NCBI GenBank assembly: GCA_965263365.1
Contig: OZ253672.1
Location: forward strand, 682,001 to 746,000
DNA: 64,000 nt
Direction of reading: 5' to 3'
From: CANMUM01 sp965263365
GTDB lineage: Bacteria; Pseudomonadota; Alphaproteobacteria; Rhodobacterales; Rhodobacteraceae
This document shows positions 8,837 through 18,108 of the stretch, piece after piece. The position numbers and the translations under genes are program-made. The notes under the pieces are model-generated. The model was not told the origin of the DNA. It worked only from the letters and a program-made list of their open reading frames with translations, and did no database searches. Every line of letters starts with the position of its first letter. Within the stretch, counting starts at the first letter, position 1.

Positions 8837-9489
8837 TCCATAATAATCCGCGAAACTCAGGATTATTTTTGGTCAAACCCGTTGCGGCCGGACAAATGGC
8901 GCGACAAATTCCGCTTTCGCTGCATGCGGTTATTTTGTTGATTGCATTGGCGGCCGTTCTCTCACAGATATCCAATGCGCTGCTTTGGAGTGTAAACGGC
9001 GCTCAGATGTTGGAAGATTTTTATCCAAAAGTGGACGCAACATCTTCAGAATTTCAAACTTACCGTGCGATCGGTGATCTTTATGTGTTTTTCTATGAAA
9101 GCCCTTTGTTGTTTGCGGTAATTGCGTTTATTATTGGTGGTCTTCAGTGTTTGTTTCTCGTCAAAATCGGCTTGCGCTTCGCACCCCACCTCAGGCAAGA
9201 CGATCTTTTTTCAGCCGTTGCGCGTTGGGAAATTGTGAAAGCTGCCTTAAACTTATTAGCAGTCATTTTTTCGGCTCTTTTTTTCGTGATTTCGCAAAAT
9301 GCCGGTACAACTGCGATTGCGTTAGTTCAGATGGTGACATTGACTCTGTTTGTTTTGAATATATTTGTTTTGAAAGGTATTTTCGATTGCGATAGTGTTT
9401 GGAAAGCTTTTGGAATATATGTAGGCATGCTGGTTTGCATGTTTATTGCGGGGATTGGAATTTCTATGATTTTATTGGTGTTTTTATAA
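8833..9489 (+). CDS. Integral membrane protein between sufD and sufS
   Basis: A 218-residue protein with about four hydrophobic helices (near 28-50, 92-112, 133-155 and 160-180) and a hydrophobic C-terminus. No motif or family was recognised. It overlaps sufD by four bases and sufS by one base, so it is translated as part of the suf operon. A membrane role linked to Fe-S assembly is only a guess from position. Confidence 0.8.
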   Translation: MIHNNPRNSGLFLVKPVAAGQMARQIPLSLHAVILLIALAAVLSQISNALLWSVNGAQMLEDFYPKVDATSSEFQTYRAIGDLYVFFYESPLLFAVIAFIIGGLQCLFLVKIGLRFAPHLRQDDLFSAVARWEIVKAALNLLAVIFSALFFVISQNAGTTAIALVQMVTLTLFVLNIFVLKGIFDCDSVWKAFGIYVGMLVCMFIAGIGISMILLVFL

Positions 9490-10706
9490 TGGTTTTTGAT
9501 GTTGATAAGGTGCGCGCAGATTTCCCTATTTTGACAAAGGAAATTAATGGAAATCAACTGGTCTATTTGGATAATGGTGCCTCAGCGCAAAAGCCTAAGG
9601 TTGTGATTGATGCGATCGAGCTTGCCTATCGCGGTGAATACGCGAACGTGCATCGAGGGCTTCATACCTTGTCCAACTTGGCGACCGAAAAATATGAAAA
9701 AACGCGGGGCATTATTGCAAAGTTTTTGAATGTGCGTGAGCAAAATATAATTTTCACGACTGGCTCAACAGAAGGCATAAATTTGGTTTCCTACGCTTGG
9801 GGTATGCCAAACCTAAAGGCGGGTGATCAAATCATTCTAAGTGTGAGTGAGCATCATGCGAATATTGTGCCATGGCATTTTTTAAGAGAGCGTCAAGGTG
9901 TCGAGCTGATTTGGGTCGATTGCGATGATCACGGTCAGGTGCATGCTCAAGATATAATCGCTGCGATCACAGATAAAACCAAATTGATCGCAATTGGTCA
10001 TATGTCGAATGTGACGGGGCTCTATATCGATATAGAGGCGATTACTTCGGCAGCACACGATCGTGACATAAGAGTTTTAGTTGATGGCTCGCAAGCCGCC
10101 GTTCATGGCCCAATCGATCTCTCACAATTGGGTGTGGATTTTTATGCGATCACAGGACATAAATTATATGGGCCTTCTGGATCTGGCGCGCTTTATGTTT
10201 CGGAACAAGCATTTGCTGAAATGCAGCCGTTCTTAGGCGGCGGAGATATGATTGATCGCGTGACGAAGGAGAACGTGACATATGCCAAAAATCCATTGCG
10301 ATTTGAGGCTGGAACACCAGGAATTGTCGAGACGATTGGTTTGGGTGCAGCTCTCGAATACTTGATGCTGTTAGGCATGGATAATATCGCTCAACACGAG
10401 CGCGAGCTTGCGGCATATGCGAATGAAACGCTTAGCGCGCTTGATTTTATTGAGATACAAGGTCAAGGGATTTCCAAAGGAGCCATTTTTTCATTAATCA
10501 TGAAAGGTGCGCATGCGCACGACATTTCAACTTTATTGGATTCTAAAGGTATTGCCGTGCGAGCGGGTACGCATTGCGCACAACCTTTAATGGAACGGTT
10601 TGGCTTGACAGCGACTTGTCGCGCAAGCTTTGGCCTCTATAACACCAAGGCCGAAGTTGACCAACTCGTAGACGCGCTCAAATTTGCACACCGTTTGTTG
10701 ACCTAG
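9489..10706 (+). CDS. sufS: Cysteine desulfurase SufS
   Basis: A 405-residue group II cysteine desulfurase that supplies sulfur to SufBCD. Seen: VYLDNGASAQKP, YANVHRGLHTLSN, TTGSTEGINLV, SEHHANIVPW, the PLP lysine in TGHKLYGPSGSGAL, and the persulfide cysteine in RAGTHCAQPLMERF. The frame is open to 9399, but ATG at 9489 overlaps the previous stop by one base and gives the usual SufS length. It ends 11 bases from the convergent acylase gene. Confidence 0.97.
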   Translation: MVFDVDKVRADFPILTKEINGNQLVYLDNGASAQKPKVVIDAIELAYRGEYANVHRGLHTLSNLATEKYEKTRGIIAKFLNVREQNIIFTTGSTEGINLVSYAWGMPNLKAGDQIILSVSEHHANIVPWHFLRERQGVELIWVDCDDHGQVHAQDIIAAITDKTKLIAIGHMSNVTGLYIDIEAITSAAHDRDIRVLVDGSQAAVHGPIDLSQLGVDFYAITGHKLYGPSGSGALYVSEQAFAEMQPFLGGGDMIDRVTKENVTYAKNPLRFEAGTPGIVETIGLGAALEYLMLLGMDNIAQHERELAAYANETLSALDFIEIQGQGISKGAIFSLIMKGAHAHDISTLLDSKGIAVRAGTHCAQPLMERFGLTATCRASFGLYNTKAEVDQLVDALKFAHRLLT

Positions 10707-10717
10707 GCTTTATCGGT

Positions 10718-13171
10718 TTATCGTTCTGTTTCAGACGGGGCGGACGCACTTGAAACGCGCATGCTTCCGATTTTATTGCCTTCGATAATTTGCGTATCTG
10801 TCGATAGATTAATATATTCGCCTGCCGCCCAAAGTGTGGATTGATCGTCATAAAATTTAGAAAGCAAGTGCCCACTTTGGCCTGTTGAAATTATGATACG
10901 CGTTGAATTTGGTTCTGCAAAATTAACGATCATGCGCAAAGCGCCGCCATGAATGGCGGTGAAGTCGAAGGGGTCTTTTTTTGAAGTTGCGGCGCGCATA
11001 AGTGTTTGGTTGCCACCATTAAGTTCCTGCGTAATATGCGCAAATGAACCTAATAACGGAACATTGCCCAGCGTCATATTTTCGTGAAATGCACGGTGCG
11101 CATTCCCCCAGCGCCAAGACTCGATGTTGTCGCCGTATTTTATGGAGAGGCGTTCAAGGGCTTTATCGAGGGCAATGCTGGCCATTTGTTTGCAGGTTTC
11201 TGTTTCGGTTGTTTGTTTAATATCGCACCACTGCTCTGCGCCGTCGATATTGCGGAAAGCTTTTTCTAACCGATAAGGCTTGAGGGGGTTGGTTTTATGA
11301 AATAGCGGGCCGAGCTCATCTTCAAAAATGATTTGATTGAGTTCAGCTATCCATACGGAATAAATTAAGGCTTCTGCGCCGAGCGCCCGAAATTCTCCGT
11401 TCCAATCCGCCAATAAGTCAATCACTTCCTTTCTCAGCCCTTGTTCACGTGGATTGTACCAAAGATCTTGGGCAATTAATGCGAGTAAAATCCGAGCATC
11501 AAGAGAAATGACATCATTTTGGGCTTCAATAAGGCTTTCTGTGGAGTGAATGTTTGAACCTTTCATCAATTCTTCAGCGCGTCGAATTCGATAGTTATCG
11601 CCCCAATGATTGCTAAAATGACGTGGGTAAGGTCTGTCGATAAATTTGTTATTTGTATGGATTAATACGTTTTCGGACGGATTTAAAACCCGTGGATTTT
11701 CACTAAAGTCAAAAAAGCCCTCAAAGCCCGCTGGTGATAACCAGCTCGGAGCGGGCAATATGCCTTTGGAAATGTTATTTTCTGAACGACGCGGCATCTT
11801 TCCGGCCGCAATTTGTGCAATTGAGCCTGAGCTATCTGCCAATGTGAACATTTGAGCGGGCGATCCGTGGAGTTCCAGAGATTTTATTGCGTCTTCAACG
11901 GTTTGCGACTCGGAGAGATCAAAAGCCGCCTTCGCGCTTTGATCATTCTTTGCAAAGGCTGTCCAAGAAAGCGCGATAAGGTGATTTTCTGGAAGGATAG
12001 ACTGGATGTCCCAAGGGCCAACTGCCGGAATCACCGGACCGAATTTGCTTTCAAAGAGTGTAAATGATCTGGGTTCAATTTCGCCTTTGACTTTTATGTA
12101 AGTTTTCCGAGATTTCAGTTTTTCGGAACCATTTGGAGTTAGATACGCGCTCGTATCATTTGGGTCCAATTTAAGTACAACCAAATCCTGATCATCAAGA
12201 TTGGATGTTGTAAGCGCCCAAGATAAATTGTTGCTACGTCCGATTGCCGGAGTTGGAAAACCAGGAATGGTTCCGCCTATGATAGCGGTATCGTTGTATT
12301 CTTGATGTGTGATATGCCAAATTGAAGGGGCGTTTAGCGGTAAGTGTGGATCAGATGCAAGAAGGGCTTTGCCACTAACCGAACGCTCTGGCGCCACTGC
12401 AAAGGCATTAGAAGCGCCTGCTTCTCGACCATATCCTGTCGGTGAATATGAACGCAGTAAGGGAGTGATTTCACGGTTACCTGAGGGAGAAGTTTTGGTA
12501 AGTTGAATTTCAGAAATAATTTCATCAGAGTAAAATTGTTCAATTTGTTCTTGTGTAAGAACTTGTGAAATTTGTGCGCGTAAAATCTCAGATTCAGCAG
12601 CTGAAGATAGTTGGAGAGCCAAGATTTTGAGGACTGCAAGAGAGTCGACTGGTGTCCACGGCGCAAACTCGCGATCCACCAATAAAAATTCAGGCCCACC
12701 CGCGCCGCGTTTTGTTTCGTTGATATGAAATACATAGCTATTTACACCATCAGCATAGGCTTGAAGTAAGTCTTGAGTCTTCGAATCCAGCTGCTTTAAG
12801 TCGTATTGTGCGCGTTCCCATAAATTAAGTGCACGCAAAAATAGATCCAGTTCAACAGTTTCAGCGCCCGCAATTTCAGAAATGCGCCCTTGAGCTGTAC
12901 GCCTAATCATTGCCATTTGCCATAATCTATCTTGGGCATGCGCAATTCCTTGACCGAAAAAAGCTTGTCTTTGATCATCGGCATAAATGTGGGGAATCGC
13001 ATTTCGGTCACGAATAATTTCGACGTCGTAACCTTGATAATCTGTTGTATAACTTTCGTTATAGTCTGGTTTTGAACGGCCGAGAATCCAGTACGCTAAC
13101 AAAGCGAGAACAAAAACTGCAATTACGAAAATTGTAAGAGCACGAAAGCCTAATCTGACAAATTTCTCCAA
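10718..13171 (-). CDS. Penicillin acylase family (Ntn hydrolase) protein
   Basis: An 817-residue S45-family N-terminal-nucleophile amidohydrolase precursor. Residues about 10-30 are a membrane helix or uncleaved signal anchor. FGQGIAHAQDRLWQMAMIRR (about 72-91) is the conserved alpha-chain motif. Ser254 in GREAGASNAFAV would become the nucleophile after autocleavage, followed by LLASDPHLPLNAPS and SNNLSWALTTSN. Family members deacylate beta-lactams or acyl-homoserine lactones. The substrate here cannot be read from sequence, though an AHL synthase is encoded at 21.6 kb. It is periplasmic by inference. Confidence 0.92.
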   Translation of the reverse strand: MEKFVRLGFRALTIFVIAVFVLALLAYWILGRSKPDYNESYTTDYQGYDVEIIRDRNAIPHIYADDQRQAFFGQGIAHAQDRLWQMAMIRRTAQGRISEIAGAETVELDLFLRALNLWERAQYDLKQLDSKTQDLLQAYADGVNSYVFHINETKRGAGGPEFLLVDREFAPWTPVDSLAVLKILALQLSSAAESEILRAQISQVLTQEQIEQFYSDEIISEIQLTKTSPSGNREITPLLRSYSPTGYGREAGASNAFAVAPERSVSGKALLASDPHLPLNAPSIWHITHQEYNDTAIIGGTIPGFPTPAIGRSNNLSWALTTSNLDDQDLVVLKLDPNDTSAYLTPNGSEKLKSRKTYIKVKGEIEPRSFTLFESKFGPVIPAVGPWDIQSILPENHLIALSWTAFAKNDQSAKAAFDLSESQTVEDAIKSLELHGSPAQMFTLADSSGSIAQIAAGKMPRRSENNISKGILPAPSWLSPAGFEGFFDFSENPRVLNPSENVLIHTNNKFIDRPYPRHFSNHWGDNYRIRRAEELMKGSNIHSTESLIEAQNDVISLDARILLALIAQDLWYNPREQGLRKEVIDLLADWNGEFRALGAEALIYSVWIAELNQIIFEDELGPLFHKTNPLKPYRLEKAFRNIDGAEQWCDIKQTTETETCKQMASIALDKALERLSIKYGDNIESWRWGNAHRAFHENMTLGNVPLLGSFAHITQELNGGNQTLMRAATSKKDPFDFTAIHGGALRMIVNFAEPNSTRIIISTGQSGHLLSKFYDDQSTLWAAGEYINLSTDTQIIEGNKIGSMRVSSASAPSETER

Positions 13172-13255
13172 ATTATCCTCATTATTTGCGATTGCGATAC
13201 ATTACGATATGCGTCACATTGGTTCAAGCGAAGACTAAACTTAAAAGAGGACGAT

Positions 13256-14131
13256 ATGTCAAAAATTGCGTTTATTGGGCTTGGGGTTATGGGCGCGCCT
13301 ATGGCGAGACACTTAGCTGAATCTGGACATGAAGTATGTGTGTATAATCGAACAGAGCAAAAGGCGATAGAATGGGTAAAGAAAAACGGCGGACGACATG
13401 AAAACTCACTTCAAAAGGCCGTAAAAGGAGCTGATTTCGTTATGACTTGTGTAGGCAATGATGATGATTTGAGAGAAGTCACGCTTGGAGCTGCCGGCAT
13501 ATTTCAATCAATGAAGCCAGATTCTGTTTTTATTGATCATTCGACTGTGAGTGCTAAATTGGCGCAGCACCTGTCTTTACAAGCTCAGGGCTTTGAGGTC
13601 ATTGATGCCCCGATTTCGGGAGGGCAAGCAGGAGCTGAAAACGGTATTTTGTCGATAATGTGCGGGGGTAACCAAACTGCCTTTGAACAGGCCGAACCTA
13701 TCATGCGCGCGTATGGAAAAACAGTGAAGCGTATTGGAGGGCATGGTGCCGGGCAACAATGTAAAATGGTTAACCAAATTGCGATTGCTGGGCTTGTGCA
13801 GGCTTTGTCGGAGGCGTTAGATTTTTGTGAAAGAGCAGGGCTTGATGGAAAAAAAGTTTTGGAAGTGATTACTCAAGGAGCTGCGGGGTCATGGCAGATG
13901 GCTAATCGTGGTCATACAATGCTTGAGGGCGCATTTGACTTTGGATTTGCAGTTGATTGGATGCGCAAAGATCTTGCAATTGTATTGGAAGAAGGCGAAC
14001 GCATTGGTGCCACTTTGGAAGTTACGGAGCTAGTTGATCGATATTACCAAGATGTTCAAGAAATGGGCGGGGGTCGTTGGGATACGTCAAGTTTGATTGC
14101 GCGATTATCCTCGAAACAGGATGCGGACTGA
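13256..14131 (+). CDS. NAD(P)-dependent oxidoreductase, beta-hydroxyacid dehydrogenase family
   Basis: A 291-residue 3-hydroxyisobutyrate / 2-hydroxy-3-oxopropionate dehydrogenase relative. The Rossmann motif IGLGVMGAPMARHL occupies residues 7-20, the substrate loop is DAPISGGQAGAENG and the catalytic lysine is Lys170 in GQQCKMVNQ. VYNRTEQ after beta2 (Arg at the end of the strand) favours NADP(H) over NAD(H), an inference only. AGAGGA lies five bases before the ATG. It stands alone, divergent from the acylase, so the exact substrate is open. Confidence 0.9.
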   Translation: MSKIAFIGLGVMGAPMARHLAESGHEVCVYNRTEQKAIEWVKKNGGRHENSLQKAVKGADFVMTCVGNDDDLREVTLGAAGIFQSMKPDSVFIDHSTVSAKLAQHLSLQAQGFEVIDAPISGGQAGAENGILSIMCGGNQTAFEQAEPIMRAYGKTVKRIGGHGAGQQCKMVNQIAIAGLVQALSEALDFCERAGLDGKKVLEVITQGAAGSWQMANRGHTMLEGAFDFGFAVDWMRKDLAIVLEEGERIGATLEVTELVDRYYQDVQEMGGGRWDTSSLIARLSSKQDAD

Positions 14132-14220
14132 CTGCGATTTTACCGCAAATTTTATTTATATTGGGTTCAACTCCGCTGATTTTTAGATGCGAAAGCCTAA
14201 GCAACTCATAACCAACTCAA

Positions 14221-14250
14221 TTCCATTTATGGAACAAATCATGGAACAAA
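14221..14250. promoter_or_regulatory. Palindrome plus extra half-site upstream of the MttB-family gene
   Basis: TTCCAT-TT-ATGGAA at 14221-14234 is a perfect inverted repeat with six-base arms. ATGGAACAAA at 14229-14238 is repeated at 14241-14250, a 12-base period, close to one helical turn. This looks like an operator with a third half-site, about 100 bases before the proposed -35. The binding protein is unknown. Confidence 0.4.
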
Positions 14251-14346
14251 ATTGCGTTTTATAGTCAGAGAATGGCTCATAGAGGTTTATAAAAAAATGT
14301 AAAATGTCGTTTTCATCGCTCAGGAGCCGAAATTCGTCCAAACGTC

Positions 14347-14376
14347 TTGAGTATAGTTTGTATTATCGAATACAAT
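14347..14376 (+). promoter_or_regulatory. Sigma70-like promoter of the MttB-family gene
   Basis: TTGAGT at 14347-14352 and TACAAT at 14371-14376 are separated by 18 bases. Transcription would start near 14383, leaving a 30-base leader before ATG 14413. The promoter lies inside the upstream open frame, which argues that the upstream frame is not translated. Confidence 0.5.
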
Positions 14377-14412
14377 ATTAATGGCATGTTAAAAACGAAT
14401 TTGGAGATGAAA

Positions 14413-15954
14413 ATGTCAGAGCGTAGATCACGAAGAAGTGGAGGCGGCGGCGCTGCACGGCGGGCTCAAAGAACGGCTATAAATTTCGAAACTGCTAAAT
14501 TCATTGAGAGAAAAATTCCGAACTTTGAAATTTTGAATAGTGAGGCTATTGAAATTATTGAAGAAAATGCAGAAAAACTGCTTGAAGAGATCGGTGTTAA
14601 GTTTGTTGATAATGAACCAGCTTTGCGGAGATGGCGTGAGGCGGGTGCAGAAGTTGATGGGGAAACGGTTCGATTTCCAAGAGGTATGTTAAAACCACTG
14701 ATCGATAAAGCGCCAAAGCAATACACGCAATATGCACGTAATCCGGAGCGTTCTGTTGAGATAGGTGGAAAAAATCTTGTTCTCGCACCGGTATATGGCC
14801 CGCCTTTCGTTCGTGATATGGATGGCGGTCGACGTTACGGCACAATTGACGACTTTCAGAAGTTCGTGAAGCTTGGGTATATGTCCAAATGGCTCCATCA
14901 CTCCGGGGGAACGGTTTGTGAGCCTACCGATGTCGCTGTTAACAAGCGGCACTTAGACATGCTTTTGGCGCATATGACATTATCGGATAAGCCCTATATG
15001 GGTTCTGTTACGGCTCCTGAACGTGCCGTAGATAGCGTTGAGATGAGTAAGTTGCTTTTTGGGGCTGACTTTGTTGATCAGCATGCGGTTATGACGAATT
15101 TGATCAATTTGAATTCGCCGCTCGTTTTTGATCCGATTATGATGGATGCCTTGGAAGTCTATGCCGAGGCGGGGCAAGGCTGCATAATCTCTCCCTTTAT
15201 CGTTGGCGGTGCGATGGCGCCTGTGACGGTGGCTGGAACCTTGACACAAGTGCTCGCCGAAGTTTGCGTTGGGGTTGCGTATTCTCAACTAATCCGACCT
15301 GGTGCGCCCGTAATTTTTGGTACCTTTGTGAGTTCGATTGACATGAATTCTGGGGCGCCGACATTTGGAACGCCCGAAGCGAGTAAAATTCTTTATGGTG
15401 CCGGTCAATTGGCACGTCGACTTGGTTTGCCTTATCGATCGGGTGGTTCACTTTGTGGTTCTAAATTGCCAGATGCGCAAGCCGCCTACGAAACGGCTAA
15501 CACACTCAATGCGGCTTTGCTTGGTGGGGTTAATTTTATGCTGCATTCCTGTGGCTGGTTAGAAGGTGGCTTGGTGTCGAGCTTTGAAAAGTTTGTACTT
15601 GATGTTGATCAGCTTGGCATTTTGCATTCGATTGCGAATGGCGTTGATATTGACGAGAATGCACAGGCCTTTGGGGCGTTCGAAGAGGTTGGACCTGGCG
15701 GACATTTTTTGGGATGTGCGCACACGCAAAGCAATTTCCAAAGCGCTTTCTGGAGAAGTGAGGTGCTGGATTATAAGCCCTTTGAACAGTGGAGCGAAGA
15801 GGGTGAACGCAATAGCATGGAGCTTGCAAATCAGCGCGTTAAAATGCTTCTCGATAATTATGTGAAACCCGAAATTGATCCAGGCATTGAAGAAAGTCTA
15901 GTTGACTATGTGGCCCGCAAGAAGGCGTCGATGCCAGATAGTTTTGCCTCCTAG
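14413..15954 (+). CDS. Trimethylamine methyltransferase (MttB) superfamily protein, non-pyrrolysine type
   Basis: A 513-residue MttB-superfamily methyltransferase. Family members move a methyl group from a quaternary amine such as glycine betaine, or another methyl donor, to a corrinoid protein. Seen: the helical start NSEAIEIIEENAEKLLEEIG, YGPPFVRDMDGGRRYGT, GGAMAPVTVAGTLTQVLAE and LPYRSGGSLCGSKLPDAQAA. There is no in-frame amber codon, so it lacks the pyrrolysine of true archaeal MttB. The N-terminus SERRSRRSGGGGAARRAQRT is unusually Arg/Gly rich. ATG 14413 has GGAG six bases upstream. No corrinoid protein or activator gene is adjacent. The substrate is not determinable here. Confidence 0.9.
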   Translation: MSERRSRRSGGGGAARRAQRTAINFETAKFIERKIPNFEILNSEAIEIIEENAEKLLEEIGVKFVDNEPALRRWREAGAEVDGETVRFPRGMLKPLIDKAPKQYTQYARNPERSVEIGGKNLVLAPVYGPPFVRDMDGGRRYGTIDDFQKFVKLGYMSKWLHHSGGTVCEPTDVAVNKRHLDMLLAHMTLSDKPYMGSVTAPERAVDSVEMSKLLFGADFVDQHAVMTNLINLNSPLVFDPIMMDALEVYAEAGQGCIISPFIVGGAMAPVTVAGTLTQVLAEVCVGVAYSQLIRPGAPVIFGTFVSSIDMNSGAPTFGTPEASKILYGAGQLARRLGLPYRSGGSLCGSKLPDAQAAYETANTLNAALLGGVNFMLHSCGWLEGGLVSSFEKFVLDVDQLGILHSIANGVDIDENAQAFGAFEEVGPGGHFLGCAHTQSNFQSAFWRSEVLDYKPFEQWSEEGERNSMELANQRVKMLLDNYVKPEIDPGIEESLVDYVARKKASMPDSFAS

Positions 15955-16015
15955 TTTCAATTTGCCTGGAGATGTTTGTGAACGGTGTTTCAACCCGAGA
16001 TTAAACTTCTGAATT

Positions 16016-16282
16016 TCAAGAATGTGCGAAAGAAAATTTCGCATTAAACTCAATAAGTTCAGCAAGGATTTTAATGTGATCTTCGGCTTGATACTGAACG
16101 GATTTACTGTTTCTAAGTTTTTCTAATTCTTGTTCCTTTGAAACCATTTGTAAAATTCGTTTCGTTGAAAAATTTCGATCAGTAATGCCCATTCTTCGCT
16201 GTCTGGCTACAAGTTCTTTGGCGGCGTTCATAAGAAGTCTTGGGCGTGCAATATTATTTATAGATTCTTTGAGTGTATTCAT
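16016..16282 (-). CDS. DUF6477 family protein
   Basis: An 88-residue helical protein. ARPRLLMNAAKELVARQRR near residues 12-30 and a C-terminal HIKILAELIEFNAKFSF match the small DUF6477 family I know from Rhodobacterales. No enzymatic motif is present. It is divergent from the DUF6456 regulator gene, a pairing that suggests a shared process or regulation. Confidence 0.75.
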   Translation of the reverse strand: MNTLKESINNIARPRLLMNAAKELVARQRRMGITDRNFSTKRILQMVSKEQELEKLRNSKSVQYQAEDHIKILAELIEFNAKFSFAHS

Positions 16283-16443
16283 AGCGATTCTCCATTCCGT
16301 TTGCCTTTGTATTTAGATTTCTAGAATGCATAGTGATTAATGAGTGTTGCAGTTTTTTTTACTTAGCGAACGGAAAGTTAATACTCAGTTCATATAAATT
16401 TTTAGTTAATTTACCAATTTTTTAGCAATCAAATCAAAACTCC

Positions 16444-17595
16444 ATGATCCAACCTAGGAGCAATTTAGTGTGTGGAGAAGAGCATGACGATAATATAGAG
16501 GCACAGCTTTTAAGGCTATCAGAGAACGTGTATAGGTATATTTTTCATACTACTTTTAGTTGGAGCACACGCGAAATTGCGAAACTGGCCGAGGTAGCTC
16601 CTTCGACTGTGTCCCGACAGGTGCGCAAAATTGAATCAAAGCGTGATGTGCCGCTGTTTGATTCACTATTGTCCGAACTGGAGCATAGTTTTGTTAACCA
16701 AAAATTTGCGAGTTCTCGCAGTAACGAAAGGAAAATTCGACTTATGATCGATGAACGTCAAAAAACAAAAATTTCAGAAGCTAAGCTAATAATCGAAGCG
16801 AAGCGAGTATTGAGGCGAATGAGTGAGAAGGGTGCGTTTATGCTCTTGTCGCCGGATCTCCCTAATGCTGCTGTATTTCGAGATCAAGGTAAGGGTGAAT
16901 TACAGCGATTAACTGTAACAAGTACGAGGGTTGCGGAAGAGTTTATCCTGCGCGATTGGCTTGAAGGTGTACGTGATGCCAAGGTTGTCCGATATAAAAT
17001 TACATCTCGGGGAAAGTATGCACTTAAACGTTTGATCCAAAGAGACAGAGCGCTAAAAGAAGAGCAAGGTTTTGCAGATGGCGCAACACCATTTTTGGCA
17101 CAGCATAGTGAATATGTGGATAAGAAAATATCCGAGAACGGGAGGGCAAAAAAATACCGCGTAAATATTGCAGAAAGTCCGTTGTCGATTTTGGCGCGTA
17201 AAAAAGACCGAGAAGGGCGTCCTTATCTTAGTCAGCGACAAGTGGCGGCGGGTGAGCGTCTGCGTGAGGATTTTGAAATCGCGCAAATCGGACCGAGGGT
17301 GACACAAAATTGGGATCGCTTTTTGACAACTGCAACGCGTGGTCAATTTCATCATAACGGGAAGGATAGTATCGGTGCAGAGACATCTCGGCAACGGTTG
17401 CATGATGCCCTTAAGTCATTAGGCGACGGCTTATCCGACATTGCATTTCGGTGCTGCTGTCATCTTGAAGGACTTGAAAAAATAGAGGCAAAATTGGGAT
17501 GGTCTGCACGATCTGGAAAAGTTGTTTTAAAAATCGCGCTCGAAAGACTTGCGGATTTCTACCAGATTCCAGATCGCAGTAAAATTTACGACTAA
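16444..17595 (+). CDS. DUF6456 domain helix-turn-helix protein
   Basis: A 383-residue putative DNA-binding protein. A helix-turn-helix is visible at about residues 39-66 (STREIAKLAEVAPSTVSRQV). The C-terminal third is the DUF6456 domain: RQVAAGERLREDFEIAQIGP, VTQNWDRFLT, DIAFRCCCHLEGLEKIE and GWSARSGKVVLKIALERLA. The middle is poorly conserved. Its role is unknown, and a chromosomal regulator is the best reading. The frame opens ATG ATC, 161 bases after the divergent DUF6477 start, and the 3' end overlaps the convergent peroxiredoxin gene by a few bases. Confidence 0.85.
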   Translation: MIQPRSNLVCGEEHDDNIEAQLLRLSENVYRYIFHTTFSWSTREIAKLAEVAPSTVSRQVRKIESKRDVPLFDSLLSELEHSFVNQKFASSRSNERKIRLMIDERQKTKISEAKLIIEAKRVLRRMSEKGAFMLLSPDLPNAAVFRDQGKGELQRLTVTSTRVAEEFILRDWLEGVRDAKVVRYKITSRGKYALKRLIQRDRALKEEQGFADGATPFLAQHSEYVDKKISENGRAKKYRVNIAESPLSILARKKDREGRPYLSQRQVAAGERLREDFEIAQIGPRVTQNWDRFLTTATRGQFHHNGKDSIGAETSRQRLHDALKSLGDGLSDIAFRCCCHLEGLEKIEAKLGWSARSGKVVLKIALERLADFYQIPDRSKIYD

Positions 17596-18083
17596 TCTAA
17601 GACATCGAGTAAATGTGAAGCGGAGCTAACTGAGCATTGACCAGGCTCTGCTTCAATTTCAAAATGCTTAATGATCCCATTTTCAACAATCATAGCATAA
17701 CGTTTTGAACGTCCATAAAGACCAGCAGGCGGCGCATCAAATGCTACACCTAATGCTTTGGTGAAGGCGCTATTTGCGTCGCTGATAACTTGTACACCTG
17801 CGTCGCTCGCTCCGATCATTTCGCCCCAAGCTGAGCTTACAAACACATCATTCACCGTCACACAGTAAATATCCGTTATCCCTTTTTCGCGAAGCTTGTC
17901 GGCATTTTCAACAAAACCGGGCAAGTGGGTTTGTGTGCAGGTGGGTGTAAAAGCGCCAGGCACTGCGAAAATAATAATTTTCTTATCTTCAGTCATGGCC
18001 TTAGTATGAAGTGCATCTGGTCCTGATGCGCCCATAAAAAGAAATTCATTTTCGGGGAGGCGGGTGCCGACAAGTTCGTTCAT
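17592..18083 (-). CDS. Peroxiredoxin (Prx5/AhpE-like, redoxin domain)
   Basis: A 163-residue thiol peroxidase that reduces hydrogen peroxide and organic peroxides. The peroxidatic Cys49 sits in VPGAFTPTCTQTHLPGF. Cys74 and Cys150 (EPGQCSVSSA) are other cysteines, so it may be an atypical two-Cys or glutathione-dependent enzyme. YGRSKRYAMIVENG and the length match the Prx5 group. It is downstream of tpiA on the same strand with a 25-base gap, probably one transcript. Confidence 0.93.
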   Translation of the reverse strand: MNELVGTRLPENEFLFMGASGPDALHTKAMTEDKKIIIFAVPGAFTPTCTQTHLPGFVENADKLREKGITDIYCVTVNDVFVSSAWGEMIGASDAGVQVISDANSAFTKALGVAFDAPPAGLYGRSKRYAMIVENGIIKHFEIEAEPGQCSVSSASHLLDVLD

Positions 18084-18108
18084 TGTTTAATCCTTATAGT
18101 TCTAGAGG

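Noticed and set aside
14347..14412. Upstream extension of the MttB-family frame
   Set aside because: It starts inside the proposed promoter and lacks family similarity. ATG 14413 has a good ribosome site.
14413..15954. Pyrrolysine-type MttB
   Set aside because: No in-frame amber codon and no pyl genes nearby, so the protein belongs to the non-pyrrolysine branch.
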